Positions 13,753-15,843 of a DNA stretch of 15,843 bases are shown piece by piece. The notes beneath the pieces were generated by a model. That model did not search any database and was not told the origin of the DNA. It was given only the letters and a program-made list of their open reading frames with translations. Made by a program: the position numbers and the translations under genes. The stretch is from assembly GCA_009924965.1 (NCBI GenBank), contig RFQN01000012.1, positions 1 through 15,843 of the forward strand, given 5' to 3'. Position 1 is the stretch's first letter; each line of letters starts with the position of its first letter. Origin of the DNA: Verrucomicrobiota bacterium. Lineage in GTDB: Bacteria > Verrucomicrobiota > Verrucomicrobiia > Opitutales > UBA953.

Positions 13753-15843
13753 TTACTGGCAGGCCTCGCAAGTGCCGCCGTTCATCATCGCCTCGATGGA
13801 GCAGGCGTTCTTCTCGGCCTCGGTGTAGACCTTCTTCTCCGGAGCCGAGGCCGCGTCGACCTTCTTCACTTCGACGGTGGCCTTCTCGATGTTCGAGGCG
13901 CCGAGCGTGCGGAGGTAGTAGGTCGTCTTGAGACCGGTGCGCCAGGCGTACTGGTACATGTGGGAGAGGGCCTTGAGTTCGGCGCGCGGCAGGAACAGGT
14001 TGAGCGACTGCGCCTGGTCGATCCACTTCTGGCGGCGGGCGGCGGCGTCGATGAGCCACTTGTAGTCGATGATGAAGGCCGTCATGTACTTGTCCTTCAG
14101 GGCCTGCGGGATCTCGGGGATCTCCTTGAGCTCGCCGTCGAAGTACTTGAGCTGCTCGACCATCTTCTGGTTCCAGAGGCCGAGCTTCTTGAGGTCGCGG
14201 ACCAGGCTGCTGTTGAGCTCGATGAAGTCGCCCGACAGGTTGCTCTTCGCGAAGAGGTTCTTGTAGGTCGGCTCGATGCACGGCGAGCTGCCGACGATGT
14301 TGGAGATCGTGGCGGTCGGCGCGATGGCGAGGACGTTGGAGTTGCGCATGCCTTGCTTGGCGATCTTGGCGCGGATCGGGGCCCAGTCGAGGAGGCCTCC
14401 GCGCTTCACTTCGATCTTCTCGCCGCGCTCGGCTTCGAGGAGGTCGACGGTGTCCTGCGGGAGCAGGCCACGGTCCCACTTGGAGCCCTTGTATGTGCTG
14501 TAGGCGCCGCGCTCGCCGGCGAGGTCGGAGGACGCTTCGTAGGCGTAGAACGCCACGGCTTCCATGATCTCGTCGTTGAACTCGACGGCCGCCTCGGAGG
14601 CGAAGGATACGTCGCGGCGGTAGAGGCAGTCCTGGAGGCCCATCACGCCGAGGCCCACCGGGCGGTGGCGCAGGTTGGAGACCTCCGCGGCCTTGGTCGG
14701 GTAGAAGTTGATGTCGATGACGTTGTCGAGCGCGCGGACGGCCACTCGGACGGTCTCGGCGAGCTTGGCGTGGTCGATGTTGCCGGCCGCATCCAGGTGG
14801 GAGTCGAGGACGACCGAGCCCAGGTTGCAGACCGCGGTCTCGTCGGCGCTGGTGTTGAGCGTGATCTCGGTGCAGAGGTTGGACGAGTGGATGACGCCCA
14901 CGTGGTCCTGCGGCGAACGCACGTTGCAGGGATCCTTGAAGGTCATCCACGGATGGCCGGTCTCGAAGATCATGTTCAGCATCTTCTTCCAGAGCTCGAC
15001 GGCGGGGATGGCCTTGCCGAAGATCTTCCCTTCCTTGGCCTTCTGCTCGTAGGCGACGTAGCGGCGTTCGAAGTCGGCGCCGAAGGACTCATGGAGGTCG
15101 GGGACCTCGTTGGACATGAAGAGCGTCCAGTTCTGGCGGTCGCGGAGGCGCTTCATGAACAGGTCGGGGATCCAGTTCGCCGTGTTCATGTCGTGCGTGC
15201 GGCGGCGGTCGTCGCCGGTGTTGCGGCGCAGTTCGAGGAAGTCCTCGACGTCGTTATGCCAGGTCTCGAGGTAGGCGCAGCCGGAGCCGCGGCGCTTGCC
15301 GCCTTGGTTGACGGCGACGAGCTGGTCGTTGTGGAGCTTGAGGAAGGGCATGACGCCCTGGGATTCGCCGTTGGTGCCCTTGATGTGGGAGCCCGTGCCG
15401 CGCACGGCCGTCCAGGAACCACCGAGGCCGCCGGCCCACTTCGAGAGGAAGGCGTTCTCGGCGATGCCGCGGATCATGATCGACTCGATGGTGTCGTCGA
15501 CCTTGTAGAGGTAGCAGGAGGACAGCTGGCTGTGGAGCGTGCCGGAGTTGAAGAGCGTCGGGGTCGAGCTGCAGAAGCGGCGGGACTTGTAGAGCGCGTG
15601 CAGGCGGATGGCCCACTCCTCGCGGTTCTTCTCCTCGCGGAGGAAGAGGCCCATGGCCACGCGCATCCAGAAGAACTGCGGGGTCTCGAGGCGGCGGTGG
15701 GGGCGCGCGGTCTTGTCGATGATCAGGTAGCGGTCGTACATCGTCTGTACGCCGAGGAACTCGAAGTCCATGTCGGCCATCGGGTCGAGGGCGTCGGCCA
15801 GCTTGGCGAGGTCGTAGCGGCGGAGGTCGGCCGAGAGACGGCC
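13753..15843 (-). CDS. nrdA: Ribonucleoside-diphosphate reductase, class I large (alpha) subunit, 5' end outside the window
   Basis: The frame is open to the right edge, giving 696 visible residues. The enzyme reduces ribonucleotides to deoxyribonucleotides for DNA synthesis, with a radical-bearing beta subunit not seen here. Numbered from the edge, the three core cysteines are in SSCYL (Cys110), SNLCTEI (Cys324, the thiyl-radical site, with Asn322 and Glu326) and CNLGS (Cys339). The spacings of 214 and 15 residues fit class I enzymes, and the short second spacing is closer to the eukaryotic type (429-444 in human) than to E. coli (439-462). APTATISNIVGSS (about 508-520) and the radical-transfer Tyr pair in LKTTYYLRT (642-643) are present. 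The C-terminal tail ends in CEACQ, the redox pair that re-reduces the active site. The missing 5' part should hold the ATP-cone; the visible part begins just before the DMDFEFLGVQTMYDRYLI segment. An internal ATG at 15780 is not the start, because homologous sequence continues upstream of it. Confidence 0.95.
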   Translation of the reverse strand, partial: GRLSADLRRYDLAKLADALDPMADMDFEFLGVQTMYDRYLIIDKTARPHRRLETPQFFWMRVAMGLFLREEKNREEWAIRLHALYKSRRFCSSTPTLFNSGTLHSQLSSCYLYKVDDTIESIMIRGIAENAFLSKWAGGLGGSWTAVRGTGSHIKGTNGESQGVMPFLKLHNDQLVAVNQGGKRRGSGCAYLETWHNDVEDFLELRRNTGDDRRRTHDMNTANWIPDLFMKRLRDRQNWTLFMSNEVPDLHESFGADFERRYVAYEQKAKEGKIFGKAIPAVELWKKMLNMIFETGHPWMTFKDPCNVRSPQDHVGVIHSSNLCTEITLNTSADETAVCNLGSVVLDSHLDAAGNIDHAKLAETVRVAVRALDNVIDINFYPTKAAEVSNLRHRPVGLGVMGLQDCLYRRDVSFASEAAVEFNDEIMEAVAFYAYEASSDLAGERGAYSTYKGSKWDRGLLPQDTVDLLEAERGEKIEVKRGGLLDWAPIRAKIAKQGMRNSNVLAIAPTATISNIVGSSPCIEPTYKNLFAKSNLSGDFIELNSSLVRDLKKLGLWNQKMVEQLKYFDGELKEIPEIPQALKDKYMTAFIIDYKWLIDAAARRQKWIDQAQSLNLFLPRAELKALSHMYQYAWRTGLKTTYYLRTLGASNIEKATVEVKKVDAASAPEKKVYTEAEKNACSIEAMMNGGTCEACQ

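Noticed and set aside
13742..14950. Minus-strand open frame of 402 codons in a second frame over nrdA
   Set aside because: It is a shifted reading of nrdA, whose true frame carries all the catalytic residues; the alternative is Arg/Pro-rich without motifs.
1..15843. Mobile elements, CRISPR arrays, tRNA or rRNA genes
   Set aside because: No transposase-like protein, terminal inverted repeats, regularly spaced repeats or RNA-gene-like sequence was seen; intergenic space is minimal.

Overview
The window is high-GC DNA, packed with genes and almost free of Shine-Dalgarno sites. It most likely comes from a Verrucomicrobiota bacterium, probably near the Opitutae. The main clue is a pair of giant proteins with prepilin-like N-termini. 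In overall design they resemble the 'Verru_Chthon cassette protein A' family, which is restricted to that phylum. This placement is from recalled family features, not from a database search.

Layout. (1) Positions 1-999, minus strand: an ExbB/ExbD-type proton-channel pair joined by an ATGA overlap, with the possible first codons of a third gene at the left edge. (2) Positions 1000-1190: a divergent, AT-richer intergenic region. (3) Positions 1191-12970, plus strand: five genes in the order giant pilin-like protein (1645 aa), small exported protein (265 aa), giant pilin-like protein (1465 aa), small exported protein (273 aa), small exported protein (240 aa). The two giants are paralogues and the three small proteins are related to one another, so the region looks like a duplicated [giant + small] module plus one extra small gene. 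A hairpin terminator after the first module suggests two transcription units. (4) Positions 12930-13649, minus strand: 6-phosphogluconolactonase, overlapping the last plus-strand gene tail to tail by 41 bp. (5) Positions 13753-15843, minus strand: the 3' part of a class I ribonucleotide reductase large-subunit gene that runs off the right edge, with a hairpin just after its stop.

How the parts may work together. Each giant protein has a short basic leader, then G|FSLVLSL and a hydrophobic helix. It lacks the Glu at +5 found in most pilins, and near its C-terminus it carries a conserved block containing GPFMS.ADFVNRRL. These traits recall GspK-like minor pseudopilins at many times the usual size. 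The small proteins have Sec signal peptides, so they are probably periplasmic or surface partners of the giants. A large envelope or surface assembly, unique to this lineage, is the most interesting reading, but it is inference. The pgl and nrdA genes are ordinary housekeeping genes.
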